A stretch of 64,000 bases of DNA from Scortum barcoo (GCA_023238725.1 CM041538.1:4222380-4286379); one strand, 5' to 3'. Shown: positions 1 to 14,244, counted from the first letter of the stretch. Numbers and translations: made by a program. The notes: generated by a model not told the origin, from the letters alone.

Positions 1-280
1 CTTTTTCTTACTGAAGTGCACACCCACAGAGCTATTTTAAAAAATGATGCAAAACAGGCATCTACAGATAAGCATCTGATAAACATGCACAAGGAAAGAA
101 ACACCTGTGGTAATGACATCATACAGGTGTGGTGACAGCTACCAGCTAAATGCAGGGGTGCCTCCATGCTAAAAGGCTCTGGTAAATAATTTTCCATAGT
201 TGAATCAACACTGATGGCTGCGTAAAATATGCGCACACAAAGACCCTACGGCTGAAACAATTATCCGGAATGATTGACAA

Positions 281-308
281 TGTCAGCAACAAATTGTCAG
301 CAACAAAT
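281..308. repeat. 14 bp tandem duplication
   Basis: The unit tgtcagcaacaaat occurs twice head to tail at 281-294 and 295-308 with no mismatch. It is a simple replication-slippage type duplication, and no functional role is implied. Confidence 0.9.
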
Positions 309-3300
309 TATTGAATAACATCTCTGGTGTTGATTCTACAGTTGATTTGTAGGACTGTACTTGGCATCAGATCATTCTGGCATAATGTAAACATACACAG
401 CATTAGCATTAATGCTCATCACTTCAGATGCAGTATTTCTTAACAGCATGTCACAACATACCCTACAGTGGCATCTAAAGTTAGTGTTTGTTTAAAAGCA
501 GAAGCAAAAGTCAGAATTGTTCCTTTAGTATCAGTTTCGACACAGCAAGATTGCATGTGTTTCTTCTGCACCTTTTGGGCTTTTTTTTGGTCCAAATATT
601 TAAGAAGTAATTGAAACATGACCAAAGGTATAGGATTTCATCTGGTAACTCAAAACACATGCGCTAATCTTTGTAAAGATAGTGATATCACATCACTAAA
701 GCAAGCAAGTATTGGACTGTGCCATAAAATATTAGTGTATTGTGGTCTCTTACAAAGATATAAAATGTAACCAAAAAACATGTGGAAACCAAAAAGCGAG
801 TATGTTATCTGTACCTGTTTCTTGCATTGAAGTTATCTGTACATATAAAACCAAAACAAGACAAACAAGTTCAGTGTTTCCACGGTCATTGTTCAAACAT
901 GGCACACCGAGGAGCCAAGCAATTCTCCACATACCAAGATAACCTCCAAATACCTGTGGAGCAACAGATAATCATGTGATCTGAACACAACAAATGAGCA
1001 ACAGACTCTGTCGTAACAGCTCGAGTCTGATATGTAATTCACTCTGCCCAGGTTCATTATGTACTACCAGTCACTACGCTGCTGTAGACGATCAGGCTGA
1101 TTCCATTTCACCTGATTTCTATGTGACTGAAAGTGACTTGTATAAAAGTGTTAAAGCTTCCAAAAAAAGCTGTTTCTGTTCTGCCTCCGGTCTCTCTCCC
1201 TGTTCATCTCCTCTATATGAAACAGATCCAAAAAGCCCCAGGATCGCACAGTATGAGAGGATGACATGATGTGACTGTACTGGGAACGCCTCAGTGATGG
1301 AGGTGTTGGCTGAGTGCAAAAGGCACAATTTTGTTAAAAGGTATTGTTAGACTTTTGACTGCTCCTCTCTTCAAGGATCAAAACTGGGTAACTATACATT
1401 TAAATAGATGCACTGTGGTGACATCTATAGTGGCTTTCATAACTCCTGCACAACTCATGGCACCACTAATCTACAATGTACAATACACTGCTGCTACATC
1501 TGAGGTGTACAAACACACACTCCTGCCCACAGTTCCTGTCCTCAAATCCAGATGTAGACCCTCAAACAACCTCAAGCAACATAACCCCACCCTGTGACAT
1601 ACACACACTCGAAAAAAGTTATACAAGTAAAAACACCCCAACCTGCGTGTTCATTAAAGACGAGGTCAACACTACCGGGCTAAATCAGTACCATGTGGAG
1701 GGCAGGGAGCCTCCCTGGCCTCTGCTCTTCAATATAGTGAGATGAACATCAGAAAGGATGGGCTGACGAGATACACATGTCTAACGCTACATTACCACAT
1801 GTGGGTGTACAGCAGCAATCTCTTCGGGTCAAGGGTTTCAAATCTTTCAACTTGAGATCCAAATTATGTCTCAACAGTGATACCCTGGGAGCAAGATTTA
1901 TTCAAACAGACACTGTGGGTTTCAAGAAGACAGTTATTAAAAAAATGTGCACCACTGTAAATAACTTTGAATTTAATTTACTGGTAAGAAATCTGGGGTA
2001 TCTTAACTAACACTCTTAACACTTAAACCCAGCAAGATCCACAGGTATTGTAGTTTAGTCTACGTGGCTAGAATTTTAAGCAGACATTAGTGCTGTGTAG
2101 GCACTCGAGCTGTTGCTCCTTGGAATGTCTTTGTCTGTTTTCCAGGGGGAAACCATATCCACGGTATTCCTGCCTCCGTTAGGCCATCGAGGAACGCCAG
2201 AGAGAAAGCGAACCCAGCACGCCCTGCACATACCTCCGGCCTCCCTCTTACTGGAAAACTAGGATAACGCACGGAGGAAATGCCTGGCATATTCCCAGAA
2301 CAAAAGCAGCGATCAAGACACCCAGGGCAAAGAGGAAAATATATTAAGTTAAAATTAAAGACATTTTTGTCATATTCAATACACAAAGTCAAAAATGGGA
2401 ATCAGATGAGGTTAAACAGGCGGCAGAAACAAGAGGAGCAGGGTGATACTTTCAGCCTGGTTTGGATACAGCTCTAAGCAGTTCAGACACATGTGTGAGT
2501 GTGTGTGTGTTAGTCTGAAGTGTGTTGTGACTTGTGAGTGGTGTAGACATTAAGTGGCTGACATTAGATCTAGTCTTTGCGGGCTGGTCCACTCGCGTGC
2601 CTCCTGGAGCGTGTGTGTGTGTCTGTGCATGCGTACATGAGTGCTTTCCAAAACGTGCACCTGTGTCATATAAATCCGCCATGAGCTTGCTCCCGTAGCA
2701 GCGCTACATTTCCAATAACAGTCACAGAGAGGGCTCGAGGCGAGGGGTGGAGAGATGGCTACTGTACATTGGTGTAATAGAGCACAGCTGTGTATGCATG
2801 AGTGCATGTGTGTGCACATGTGTTAAGACCGTCAGAGAGGATCAGACGAGTGTTTCTGAGCGAAGGAGAAGGTTGGCGAGCTGCTGGTAAATTTAAGAAA
2901 TTGGCTTTTGATTGAATTTGGCTGCAGCTGAAACAAAGCAAATCACTTTTTGATAGCAAACCAAAATAACAAAAAATGGCTACTATCTTTCTGTCTTTGT
3001 CATAAAGTGCAGTAATCGCTGCCTGGAATATTTATTTGATATTTACTGGCAATGTTCTTTCCAATTGAGAACGTGTGACATGCTTACACCGCTGTGGTGG
3101 ATGGTCTGGTTTACAGAGAAATGGCTGGATTTTGATTTTGTTTGTTTCCTTGCTCCCCCTGTGTTGTTAGGTTAGGGAAGGTTGTGGTTTTGTTTGGAAA
3201 AAAAATACAGTATTAAATTTTTTTGAATATCTGAACAAAACCACAGGCAAAAGACAAAACTGTGATAAATTCTGATCAAAGACTGCAATAAATAAAGAAC

Positions 3301-3890
3301 ATGAACCTGAGCAATACTAGCCTTCAGTCCCTGACGTTTCTCAATATTTTATGTAATGGACATGTTTTGTTTTGTACAAAAAAACCCAGCATCAATAATC
3401 GCAGTAGATGTTGGGAAAACCTGAACATGTAAAAAGTAAATTTTGTTGTGCATTAGCAGTGAACAGCTTGCATATATGTTCTAGAAACATTTCAGCATTA
3501 TAATGATAAAAAAGATAATTGTGGCATTACATTTCCTACAAAACATGTTTATTAACGCAAATTTGTTTTTTTATGAACTTCAGACAGTGTTGGTCCTGTT
3601 GGTCTGCCTATGAAAATGAGAAAAGTAGAGATCCATGCATAAATAAAGGAAACAGGCCCGGAAATAGAGACTAACAACAAAGAAAAGAGATCAAGAAGAG
3701 AGACTACAAGACTGAGAGAGAGGAGAGAAGCTCCTCGGCATCGCAGCCTAGCAGGCTGTGTGAGGGCCCAGGATGCCTCTCTGTGTTTTAACTCTGTGGT
3801 TTCACTCTGGAGTTCTTCTTCTCTCCTGGGAAATAAAAACATTCTTGTTTTCCCTCCAAATGAGCGTTCTGGGGGCAGCCAGATGTGTGG

Positions 3891-3918
3891 GAGGGGAGGA
3901 GGAGGAGGAGGAGGAGGC
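3891..3918. repeat. (GGA)n purine tract
   Basis: A run of GGA trinucleotides lies in a longer G-rich segment. Such polypurine tracts can adopt triplex or tetrad structures, but no transcript or promoter evidence accompanies it. Confidence 0.85.
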
Positions 3919-6329
3919 TCCTGTCCTCTCAGACTAAACTGAGGGGCTGGACGAGGGGACCTCCAACACCAGCTCCTCTCCTCCAGGAGAGGCAGCCCGC
4001 AACCTCGCCTTTCACCTCTGACCTCTCACCCCTGACCTGAGGGGTGGGGAGGAGGGGGCTGCGAGGAGGCTCCAAGAATGTAAACAGCTAATCACCACAT
4101 CCAGAATGACTTTCTCGAGTCATTCTTTGGCCTTGCTGGAACAAAGCCCAACAGATGATGCAGATAGTGCTCTTCTTTCAGTTGATCTACACATATGCAT
4201 ACATACACTGTATATGTGTGCATGTCGGGGTGGCCCTCCTTTCTTCTTATTTTGGCCTTCCTCTCTCCCTAAGGTAATTGAGAGAATTGCGTCAGCCATC
4301 TATTCCGGCCTGTTGGAAGATCGGGAGGAGAATACCATCAATCCTTCCGGGACCTCGCGAGAGACCACCGGCTAACATGGAGGAGCTGCCGACAAGGAGG
4401 AGGAGGACACGGGTTCGAGCCCTGAACCATGGGTGGAGAGATAGAGAAATGGAGGGAGAGAAAGATATAGGCAGATAAGAAGGTGAGGGAGAGTGGGATG
4501 GAAGGGAGGAGGGGCGGGGGGAGGACATGAGGTGTTAAGAAATAGAGGATGATACTGTACAAAAGTGAAGGAGTATGAGGTAAATAGAGAAGGGAGGGGG
4601 AAAATGAGGAAAGGAAGGATAGACGAGATCTCGAGGGAACAAACTTAGTACAGGGCGTCCTAATGTAGTGGAATGCTACTTCACTTCACTCTCCCTCTGT
4701 AACCGATCTAACCGAAGGTAAAAACTACCTCGGACAATGACTCACAGGAAGAGTCTGATCTCTGATCAACCAACATCTTGGCACAAGGCCTACCTCCGCC
4801 TGTTTCACAGAATGGCTAAGAGCACGGCTTATATGCCAATGGACATATCACTGGAGGGCCGAGTCTTTATCAGTTATTATTTCCAGCTCAGAGAAAATAA
4901 TAATAATTATGTTAATAATCGGTCTTCTTACAAATGTGAGGCTGCTCAGATGAGGGTTTGACGGGAAGATTAGCGGTGTTTAACATGTCCAGAGTCTCTA
5001 AGCAGATTTTAGTCACTCGCGGCTCAGCTTCCCTGCAGACTTGATGATATATGTATGACCAGAGACTGTAAGGGTCCAGTACACAAGATGTTTAGATTTA
5101 ACATCATGCAGTCACTGAATATAGTCAAAGAAATATGTGAGCCAAAGCGTGATGGTGGAGTAAAGTGCAGTAAGTCAGTCAGTTATTTTTCCTTTTTGAC
5201 TCTCTTGTTACTCGTGCATCTAGCTGGCTGGTGGAGCAGCGACAGCACACTCTTTCTTCTATTCTGAACTGAACAAACGCCCTCTCTTTTCTACCTCGGG
5301 GTGCAGGTCGATGAAAAAAGCAGCCCACAGGGCAACAGTCCAAGGTTACTTTCACAAACTCTCACACTAACAGTTGTGAGATTGTTGAGAGTCAGATAGC
5401 TGGCATGGCATTCTTCGCAACAGGAAGCAGCTCTTTTCTCTACACTCCCAGACCTGCAATGCTAGGAAATCAATGCACTGCCCTCATAAAAGCCCTCACT
5501 TCCTGTCTATACAGGAAACAGTCACTCACTCGCTTGCTCCTGATATCCTGTAGGTCTCAGTCTGTCTGTGAGAGTGTTCTGCCAATCAAAACATGTTTAT
5601 CAATGAAAACAAGTGCAAGAATGTGACCTTATCAGTACGTCATTTATTGTCTGAGAGCGAGCGCTGAGATTGCATCAGGTTGTGAGATGAATGTAGTGTG
5701 AGACATTAAAAACCAATGAGACATAAACTGTCATCACAGACATGTCAGTCATGAGGGAGCTGGCTGGTTGAAAAATACGGCTGCGTCAAATGTACACAAA
5801 AGGTCAAATCAGACATCTTTCTCTCCACTTGCACAGTTTCACTAAGAGTCTTCACAGCTTTCCTTGCTTCCTTTTTTTCTCTAGTATTTTCCACAGCCTA
5901 GACCTTAAGTTTCTTTTTTTTCTCTCTTTTTTTTTTTTACAGTCACTCAACCTTATCTGTACATTTTCCCAGCAAGACTGAGTCTCATATTACCTGTTGC
6001 AAAAAACGTATTAGTCGACGTAAAATGAAATGGAGCGCTAACAATAAAATCTGCTCCCGCCTTCTGCAAGCGCCTGGTGCTCCGGTTTGTGAGTCTGAGT
6101 CAAATAAAAAATGGCATGTTTAAGAGAGAAAGACAGAATCCTCAGTAGCATCTCTGGTGGGAATCATTTTATTCTTCCTAACATCACTAATCTCTGAAAT
6201 TCTCCCATATTGTTGGGTTTCACCAACTCTCACACCAGAGGTGTTAATCCAACAATGGTTATAAACCCGTTGGATGGTTGTCAGCTTCGCTTCCTCTTCA
6301 GGTGAAATATGCCCCCTCCCTTCAAATCA

Positions 6330-6600
6330 ATTACCCCCTCCTCCCTCCCAGCTGCTGAGCTCTTATTTATGAACTGAACCTGGAGCCTGGGATTATGGCA
6401 ACATTTGACCTCCCACCTTTGACCCTCCAAGATGACCCTGCAGCCATTAAACTGCCTCTCTCCTGCTATTACCCAATCTGATGACTCACTTAAGGGGGAT
6501 CCTGGGTAATATGAGAACAAGATGGCACATCTACCTGCTATAATGGAAGCAGATGAAAATGGCTGCCAATTAGAGGAGAGAGGGGCTTCGACAAGCTGAA
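6330..6600. promoter_or_regulatory. Candidate intronic cis-regulatory element (YY1-like and AP-1-like words)
   Basis: This non-repetitive stretch contains gatgactcactt (AP-1-like) near 6480, acaagatggc at about 6517-6526, and aaaatggctgcc at about 6556-6567. The last fits the YY1 consensus AANATGGCNGCC. Homeodomain-like cattaa and caatta words flank them. The motif density is seen; regulatory function is inference and could be chance. Confidence 0.25.
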
Positions 6601-8077
6601 ACTTCTGAGATCATCCACAGCTCTTGGATGCAGACAGAGTTATAATTTTACATCACTGTGGTTTACCACCCAGTGGCACCTCATGCAACATCTGCATCAT
6701 GAAAAAGATCATCTAAACGCCCAAAAGCACAATCCCACACAAGTTTTCTGTTTTTGTTTTATAAAGGGAGACCAAATGCTGGAATTTATTGGTTTACGGT
6801 GACACAACACTGTGCGGTATCTCTGTTTACAGTGCATTTTCCAGGGAAAATATTTAAAAACAAAAGACAAAAAGACCCATAAGCTTTGCGTGGTCTATTA
6901 GGATCCTTCTCTGAGAGATTAAATTGAGTTTTCATTAAAGAACAGCAATAGATGAAATGAGTCGAAAAATGAGCAAGGTCAGAACCACAGCCAGCACCCC
7001 ACCTGGCCTCGCCATGTTTATTATTACCATTATCCAGTGGTAATGGGGAAAAGTCGAAACAAACACTGGTGCACCTGTTAATTCCACCCCCAGGGAAACA
7101 GGCCTACAAACTCTCCAGCTATTTCCTGTGGCCTTGGGGAGGGAGCAGGATGGGCAAGCAGAACCAGATGATGGCGTGTTTGGAGGTTGTGGAGGTTACT
7201 GCTCAGTGTGTAGTGGGCATCAGGGAGGTAGAGTTAGGGGGTAAAGGCCAGGGTGGGGGGCAGGGCCACACCCAGTAGGACAGGAGGAGGCTGGGAGTGG
7301 GGAGAGTAGAAGAGGACCTGAGCCCTTCATGTGAATCTGTTCCAGACCCAGAGCTAAATGACAGTATATTGGATCCAGACATGAGCAGGAGACTATGTGT
7401 TGTCTACATGATGTGTGTGAATCCGTTTGTATACATTACATTAAGTAACTCACATTACGATGGATTATATATGAGTGAGAAAAACGACTTGGGTGTCACA
7501 AATGATCCAAGTCTGTGCCAGTGTGGGCCCACTGAGATAAAATCATCAAATGATTCAAACTGTTCTTATTCTGATCCAAATGTTATGGGGAAATGGGTCT
7601 TTCAATCCCATGTGAACAGAAGAAACAATAATTTTAAAACTGTACAATAATGCAGTGTGCCATGAGTGAGAAGGTTTTATTATCATCCAGTTCAGTGGGT
7701 TATTTTTCCCAAAAGTGTCTCCTTCCACCATCTAGTTTGAATCTAATTGAATCTAAAAAGTTTATTTATCATAAATTAGCAGAACAATCTTTATTCATGG
7801 ATCAGAACAGACATCCTCATGGGAAGATGTCTGTTTCAATGTTCTGTAACAAAGCAGACTTTGTTTTCAAGACATGATCCTTGCTGATTGTCAAGAATAA
7901 AAAAACAGTGGATTGTAGTGTCATTATGTGTGGTACATGTGGCCCTTGTAAGTCTAAGTAATCTTAAAGATTCTTTTTTTAAAAAAAAAAAAAAAGATGG
8001 GATTGGGAACACAAAAAGGAAAACGAATGATCAGTGAGTCAGTCAGACTGGTGTATCTGAAATGCCGGCAATACTCC

Positions 8078-8268
8078 AGCTATGGCTCAGCGGGTCATCC
8101 TGACTAATCACTGAGTTGGCGGTGCGATCCCACATGTCAAAATGTGCTTGAGCTTTGCACTGAACCCCAAATTGCTTTGAATGGTCACACATGGTAGCTC
8201 GCTGTGTGTATTGTGGTGTGTGTGAATGTGTAAATGACAGTAAAGTAAAGTGCTATATAAAGGTCTTC
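8078..8268 (+). repeat. tRNA-derived SINE relic
   Basis: The head resembles a tRNA gene. A-box-like tggctcagcgggt sits at 8083-8095 and B-box-like ggtgcgatccc at 8121-8131, about 26 bp apart, as in a tRNA-related RNA polymerase III promoter. The body reads cttgagctttgcactgaacc followed by gtgtgaatgtgtaaatgac and ends agtgctatataaag. These are the usual body and tail words of common teleost tRNA-derived SINEs. Several mismatches to the familiar consensus suggest an old copy. The exact family name cannot be given without a repeat library. Confidence 0.72.
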
Positions 8269-11200
8269 AATTATCTCGGTGTGTACAGTGTTATAAGCAG
8301 CAGACCTAACTAATAAGACAATATATATTCCTTAAGATCTGTTCCTTCAGTGATACAATTTCACTTAAGGCATCACCAGATCTGAGCCTTCGGGCTTAGA
8401 GCAATAAAAACCATCAACCTACATGGATATACACAGAGACGCTCCCTCAGCCCACCCGCTTGCTTCCCTTCGGTGTGAAAACATGAATCCTTCACCCTCC
8501 TCATCCTCCGCCCACTGTTGCTCCTTCCCTCTCTCTTCCCCCTTGCTGTTCTGCGCTAAGGGGAATTAGAAAGCATAACAGCCAAGAGGTCCACTCTCAT
8601 GGAACACCCAGGTCGCTCTCTGTTCCCCTCCCCTTCCCTCTGCTCCACCTCCTCCGAGCTTCCTGCTCAACACAGCAGGCCCTTTCTTCTCCCAGGCCTG
8701 TGTTTCAGGAGGAGCCAATTCACCAGTGCACCACACCGGTGAAGCAGGGCCATAAAGGAGGGCTCAGAGCTGTGGGGATGGACCGGTTGGTGAAATTGAG
8801 CATGGCAGCACTAAATCCATCACAGAGCGGAGAAGGGGGGATGCACATAAATATAGTCTAAAGAGGACAGGAAGAGGGCGGATAGAAGCAAAAAATAAGG
8901 GTGAGGAAGGGAGAAGGCAGTGTGCAGGGGAAAAAAGGAGGAGGACAGAGCTTGGGATTTTGCAGTGGGTTTAATGGCAAAATCCTGATATGTTTCTGTG
9001 TCGGAGCATTTTCCGTAGGCTCCATAGCTCGCAAGAGTTTATGTGCACTTCCTGAAAACTGTTACTACACGTTAAGGCTACAAAGATAAAGTCCACAACA
9101 ACTGTGATTAGTCAGCTCGGTCTTCCTGTGATACACGTGTCCAATGCTTGGTGTTTTTGAAAGTGAATAGAAGATTGAGCATTCAAGATACCAGGTAGTT
9201 CACTGATCACTGTGAATGCCACAGAAATCAAGCTGTTATGTCCTGCGTTAAAAGCTTCAACAGCAGGACCACTGGAGCACCTTGACCAAGAAAAAATTAG
9301 ACTGCCTCAAGTCTCAGCAGGTGAGTGTGTAAGGAGGCTCATTAAGTCATTTATCACCTCATCAGTGTGAGAGCTGGGGCCACTGTGTGCCACTGGGCTC
9401 TGTGACAGAGCTGCAGTCATGGTCTCTCTGTCTGTCAGTGAGCGAGGGGGGCCTCGGCATCGACAAAAGGCTTGGCGAGGAGGGCGCACTGACAGACAAG
9501 ATGGGAGAAGGGGGGGGGGAATAAAGGATAACCCAAATAAAGTAAAACAGAGAGAATGGAGAGAGACAATCAAAAGAGGAGCAGGGGTGAGGAAAAGAGG
9601 GAGGTCAGAGAGAAAGTGGAAGACAAATTGACAAAGAGAATGGTATGTTGCTCCATTTTAAGGAGGAGAGCTGGAGATGATTTACAAGAGCTGCGAGAAT
9701 CCCTCCAAACACGATCTGACCAGACACAAGCACAAATCACCGCTCAGTGGACGGCTGCCATCACCGCCATGAACCCACCCTCCTTTTTCAGCCCCATGGC
9801 ATGTGCCGAGGATGATACTTCAAAAGAGTTACATTTCATATCACCGATGCATTATTCCTCATCTCTGCTTGACCTCCCACCTAATAATCCTCAAACTTGC
9901 TAAAAAGGAGAGGATTCAACAAGATTTTTTTCTACCACCCTCCCTGCCCCATCGCATTTAACATGTTGTATCAGATACCATGTTCCTGCATGGTGTGCTG
10001 GATGTGTGTCTGTGTGCGTGTGTGTGTCTTGTGTGGGAATGTGGCAGGTGAGTCAATGGCCATCACTGAGTAACATTACCCTTCAGGGCTGATACCAGCC
10101 TTGCGACCCTGAAGCCAACTACATCTCTACAAAGATTACCTACTCTGATTTATGACCCCTGGCCACAGATCCTGCTGATCATCACTCATGCCCTCCGACA
10201 GACACACGCACACACACCTGTCTCTTGACCAGCTGCGAAAAATCACTTTACAAACGGTGTCAGTCCCTCTCCGGCCTGCCTGGATATGTTTGGTCAGGCT
10301 GTGTGGCCGCTTTGCCAAACTCTTCTTTCGCTTCGCCCTGTATGAACAGTTGTCAAGCAGTATTACATATGCGAACTTAATGGAATCGACAAAACCATTT
10401 GATATGGGAGACTGACCATGAAAATTTATGCTGGCTGTTGATTTCTATAAGTGGGAGGATAAGGTATGATAGCTGGACTCCTGTTAATACTGACCAGAAC
10501 TCTTTCACTACGTTGTGGATATGTGATGCAGCGGCTGCCACTCAATAAGTTCTGAACTATATCACCTTAAACTGTTGACTTTTTGGTTAATCCCGAAGCA
10601 ATGACACAAAATTGGGAATACATAATAACATGCTGTTGGATACTTTCTTTTATAAAAGATTAGCTACTGTTAGAGTCAAAAGTTTTGGCATCCACGGCAT
10701 CTCAAAACTTGTAGTTAAATACCAGACAATGTGCTCATTGCATAAAGCCAAAAAGTTCATTTGTGAAAATAAGCCAAATGTATGAAAGGTGGCCAACGAG
10801 TATAAAGACGCTGGATAAAGAATGTGACAGATTCTCTTTGCATGCTTAGTACAAGGTCACAAAGAGGCTAGAGCCTATCCCAAGTATGAGATGACAAATT
10901 TATGAGATAGTATGAGATAAGTAAATAACTTACCATGGCACAATATACAAGGATACAAAAATGGACTGTCAGATTAACTAAATCTGATTATAAATCCCCA
11001 AAGGAGCACATCTTTAGGCTGCATACTTTAGGGGGAAATAAATGTCATCTACTAACAATGTAATCTATCAGTGGCCGCAAGTGCTTTATGAAGATGTCGT
11101 GGTCAGCTGAGGTGTTTGGAGAACGCTCCTCAAATCAACTTTAGACAATTGCTCTTCATCTTTAAGAGGACATTTTTAGCCAGACATTTTCATTCTTCAG

Positions 11201-13108
11201 TTTAGTTTTGTGCAGATAGAGATATATACTGCTAAAATACTTTTAGTGTTGGTTTTCTTTTTCACTTAAGAAATTCTACTATTTGCAATTTGCACTAAAA
11301 CATATACGAAAAAGTACTTTATATGTAAAAAGAAAGGTTTTGCTAATTTTACCATTGAGGAGGAATACATAAGAAGTTTTGTTCAGTCCCAGTTTGTTTT
11401 CATGACAACTTCTTTTCAAATATTGTAAGCTAATAAACAGTCAAACCTATATTTTGTATCAAACTGCATACAAGATCTGCATAGAAGAGAAGTGTTGGTC
11501 ACACTGTACTGAAATAATCAAGATCAAACTGTTGAACCTGAGATCATTCCTGACATAACTAATAGTTTTATGATGAGTACTGAAGTACTCCAGTCAAACA
11601 CCCATTTAAGATTATACTCAAACCACCTCCTGCACTGCAACATGTGAGGAGAGAGTCAACCTAACAAAGTACTGTCCCTTAAAAAAATGGGAGTGTGACC
11701 TCTGACCTGGGAGTCAGCCTAATGCTCCTGCAGGAGCCGGAATTTCACAGTGAGGATAAAGCCAGCACATGCAACAACAAATGGCAGACATCAGCCATGC
11801 TGGTCTCTGATACTAACGCACATGTCTTCACCTCAGACTGGAGGACAGACAGAAGACTCTGGAGAAGTCAGGAGACTGAGAGAAGAGGGTCTGGGGTGGC
11901 AGTGGAGCGGGGTTGTTTGCCAAATAACCTCCATCAACCTTAAACCCTTGAACAGAGAGAGTAACAAAGAGACGACAGATGGTGGTTTGTGTTACGCACA
12001 CATGCTAACACACATTCTCAGGCACTTGCACTCCAAAATCCATCAAACAAGGATGATTCATGATCTCTGGAGTCACAGGGGAGCAACAAACACACCGGAC
12101 ACACTTCATACGTGTGGCATGTGTGAGTATGGTAAACGCAAAGGGCCTGTATGCACGCCATCCTCACTTTAAAACACACGATCCATAGAGTCAGTCCTTC
12201 AGAGGGGATAGAACAAAAAAGACACAGCACTTACAATGTTATAATATAAAAAAAAACTTAAGATATGTTTCCATAACACTGGTCTCCTTAGTGAGTGGAG
12301 AGAGTTTTTTGTTTCCACTGCTTTCTAATATGTGCACATAAATGTACACCAATCACCCTAGTAGATATGGAAGAAACATGGAGTGGTAATAAGCAGGTGG
12401 CATAATACTTTATACATTTTATACATAACTCATAACATTTAAATATCATCTGTCTTTAAGGCAACAGACCAAAACCAACATTTGGCAATATAGTTTGCCA
12501 GGATGTCAGACGTGTTGGACTAGTGCTTTCCCACCTGGGGGTTGGTACCGTGAAACACAAAAACAAATCCTGATACTTAAAATGATATCTATTTTTGGAC
12601 TATTTTCTTTGCTCTCTTCTTATGAATTACTGTAGGTTTAGCCATTAGGGCATCATCTCCAAAACTGTTTAAATGAAACAGTCTGAGAGGGAAATACAGC
12701 TTTAATAACTTACAGACACACAGCCCATGATGAGGGGTCTGAAGGGGCTACTGCTTCATGTCAAGAAATCGCAAGCAAAACAACCACTCGTGATGTGCAG
12801 CAATTGTAAAAGCATTAAAAAAAGCAGCAGAAAGCAACTACTAACAGTCTAATCACAGCTCTAATAACTAATAGTTTTATGATAGCTCAGGTGTATCAAA
12901 GCAAGTTAATGTATCCGACATCCAGGTGGACTTTTCAGGGCATCTTGTCAACACACAGGACAAACGTATACATCAACACCTGACAAACAGCAGAGCCAAG
13001 CATTTTACAGACAGGCCTTACAGAAAGCATTTACTGCTTGTCATGATGATGCGTTGTGTGATGTTTCAACACTGAGTCTAAAATTTAAGTGTCTAAAAGA
13101 AGTGTTTA

Positions 13109-13109
13109 C

Positions 13110-13148
<39 letters not shown>

Positions 13149-13170
13149 CATATATATATATATATATATA
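13109..13170. repeat. (TA)n microsatellite within an inverted repeat
   Basis: About 60 bp of alternating TA is interrupted once by tgtatatacat. It is flanked by aagtgtc (13088-13094) and gacactt (13171-13177), which are exact inverses. The whole segment could extrude as a long AT hairpin. Open frames reading YIYIYI across it are artefacts. Confidence 0.93.
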
Positions 13171-13640
13171 GACACTTCCTTGGTGTAGCATTGGTGCATT
13201 CTCCAACAGTTAATGTAATGTATGGCTTGTTTATTTCTGGTTTGTTGGTTTTCATTTCTACGAGGCAAGACACAACATAAAAAAACAAAAAAAAACCAAC
13301 GTAAAAGCGAAAATACAATAAACTATAGACACTTAAACATGTACAGTGTCCAGTGGCTATTTAAGGCCCGAGAAGCAAAGACAGTCAGAAATGTTTGTGC
13401 GCTCTCAGGTAACTGTTGAATGTGCGTCGACATGCTTTGCTGGAGGCGACTTGTCATCAGTTCTATCTGTGGCAAAGTGGAGTGTAGCAGAGGAGACAGA
13501 GAGGTGCTAATAGTCAGACAGACAGACACAAGACTCTCGGTTAGAGATGAGCTGCAAACCCGTCACAATTCACTGCTCTGCTTTCAGCACTCTGGATTCT
13601 GCTGGAGGCTCCTGCACGCCACTCAACACTGCACCACAGC

Positions 13641-13679
13641 GCAACACACACACACCCACACACACACCCATACACACAG
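13641..13679. repeat. Imperfect (CA)n microsatellite
   Basis: The CA run is interrupted by two ccca units and one cata. Confidence 0.9.
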
Positions 13680-14244
13680 TGACGGGTATTTCTATTGTGC
13701 TTGAGGTCAGAAACAGTGGTCCTCAATGTCTTTCTTTTCCTCACACACACATATACACCTGTCTTCACTTAACCAGCTTATCGACTGATAAAAGACCATT
13801 GTACCAGGGATGACAGCCAACAGGAGAATAGGAAAAAATTTATTTTGTTCAAGAAATATTTGATCTCAGACATGAGAAATAAAGTTGAAACTATACCCCA
13901 AATATCACTGAAGTTCTAAGAGACATTTTCTTGACCTGTTTTCTGATGTTTTAGAGTAGAAACACTGTGAGGGTCAATGCTCTCTCACCCAACCGAAGTA
14001 CTGACACACCGGGGACAAATTAAAGGGAAAACCTAAATAAAAGAGAGTAGAAACATACAAAGTGCAGATTTGATGGTGAATGGTCTGGGGTGTGTGAAAA
14101 CAATGTGAATAAAATGCTATAAAATGCCCCACCATAAAACCAAATGATATAAGCTGAACTTTTATCCCTAATTCTATTCAGTGATGTCTGGGACCTCTGG
14201 GGCTGAATGTCATTTTGTTATGTTTGGCTATGTTAGCTTTTTTT

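Larger units (their letters stand above)
1..8077. other. Intronic sequence, no gene recognised (part of gmds downstream intron)
   Basis: The region has mixed composition and no convincing coding frame. It holds a 14 bp tandem duplication at 281-308, a GGA-repeat purine tract at 3891-3918 followed by GC-rich sequence to about 4060, and a T/A homopolymer junction at about 7974-7995. A non-repetitive stretch at 6330-6600 looks like a candidate regulatory element and is listed separately. Open frames here are all under 120 codons and show no family I recognise. Confidence 0.8.
8269..14244. other. Intronic sequence, no gene recognised
   Basis: The stretch is mostly AT-rich from 10400 to 13000, with short purine-rich patches near 8820-8950 and 9480-9630. 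A fragment near 10850-10880 (gctagagcctatccca) resembles a word found in fish dispersed repeats, but is too short to classify. Microsatellites at 13109-13170 and 13641-13679 are listed separately. Open frames in 9307-9903 and 11695-12172 have no recognisable domains and their codon content looks random. Confidence 0.8.

Noticed and set aside
4036..4060. Possible G-quadruplex (ggggtggggaggaggggg)
   Set aside because: Only three runs of three or more G are close together, so it does not meet the usual four-run pattern.
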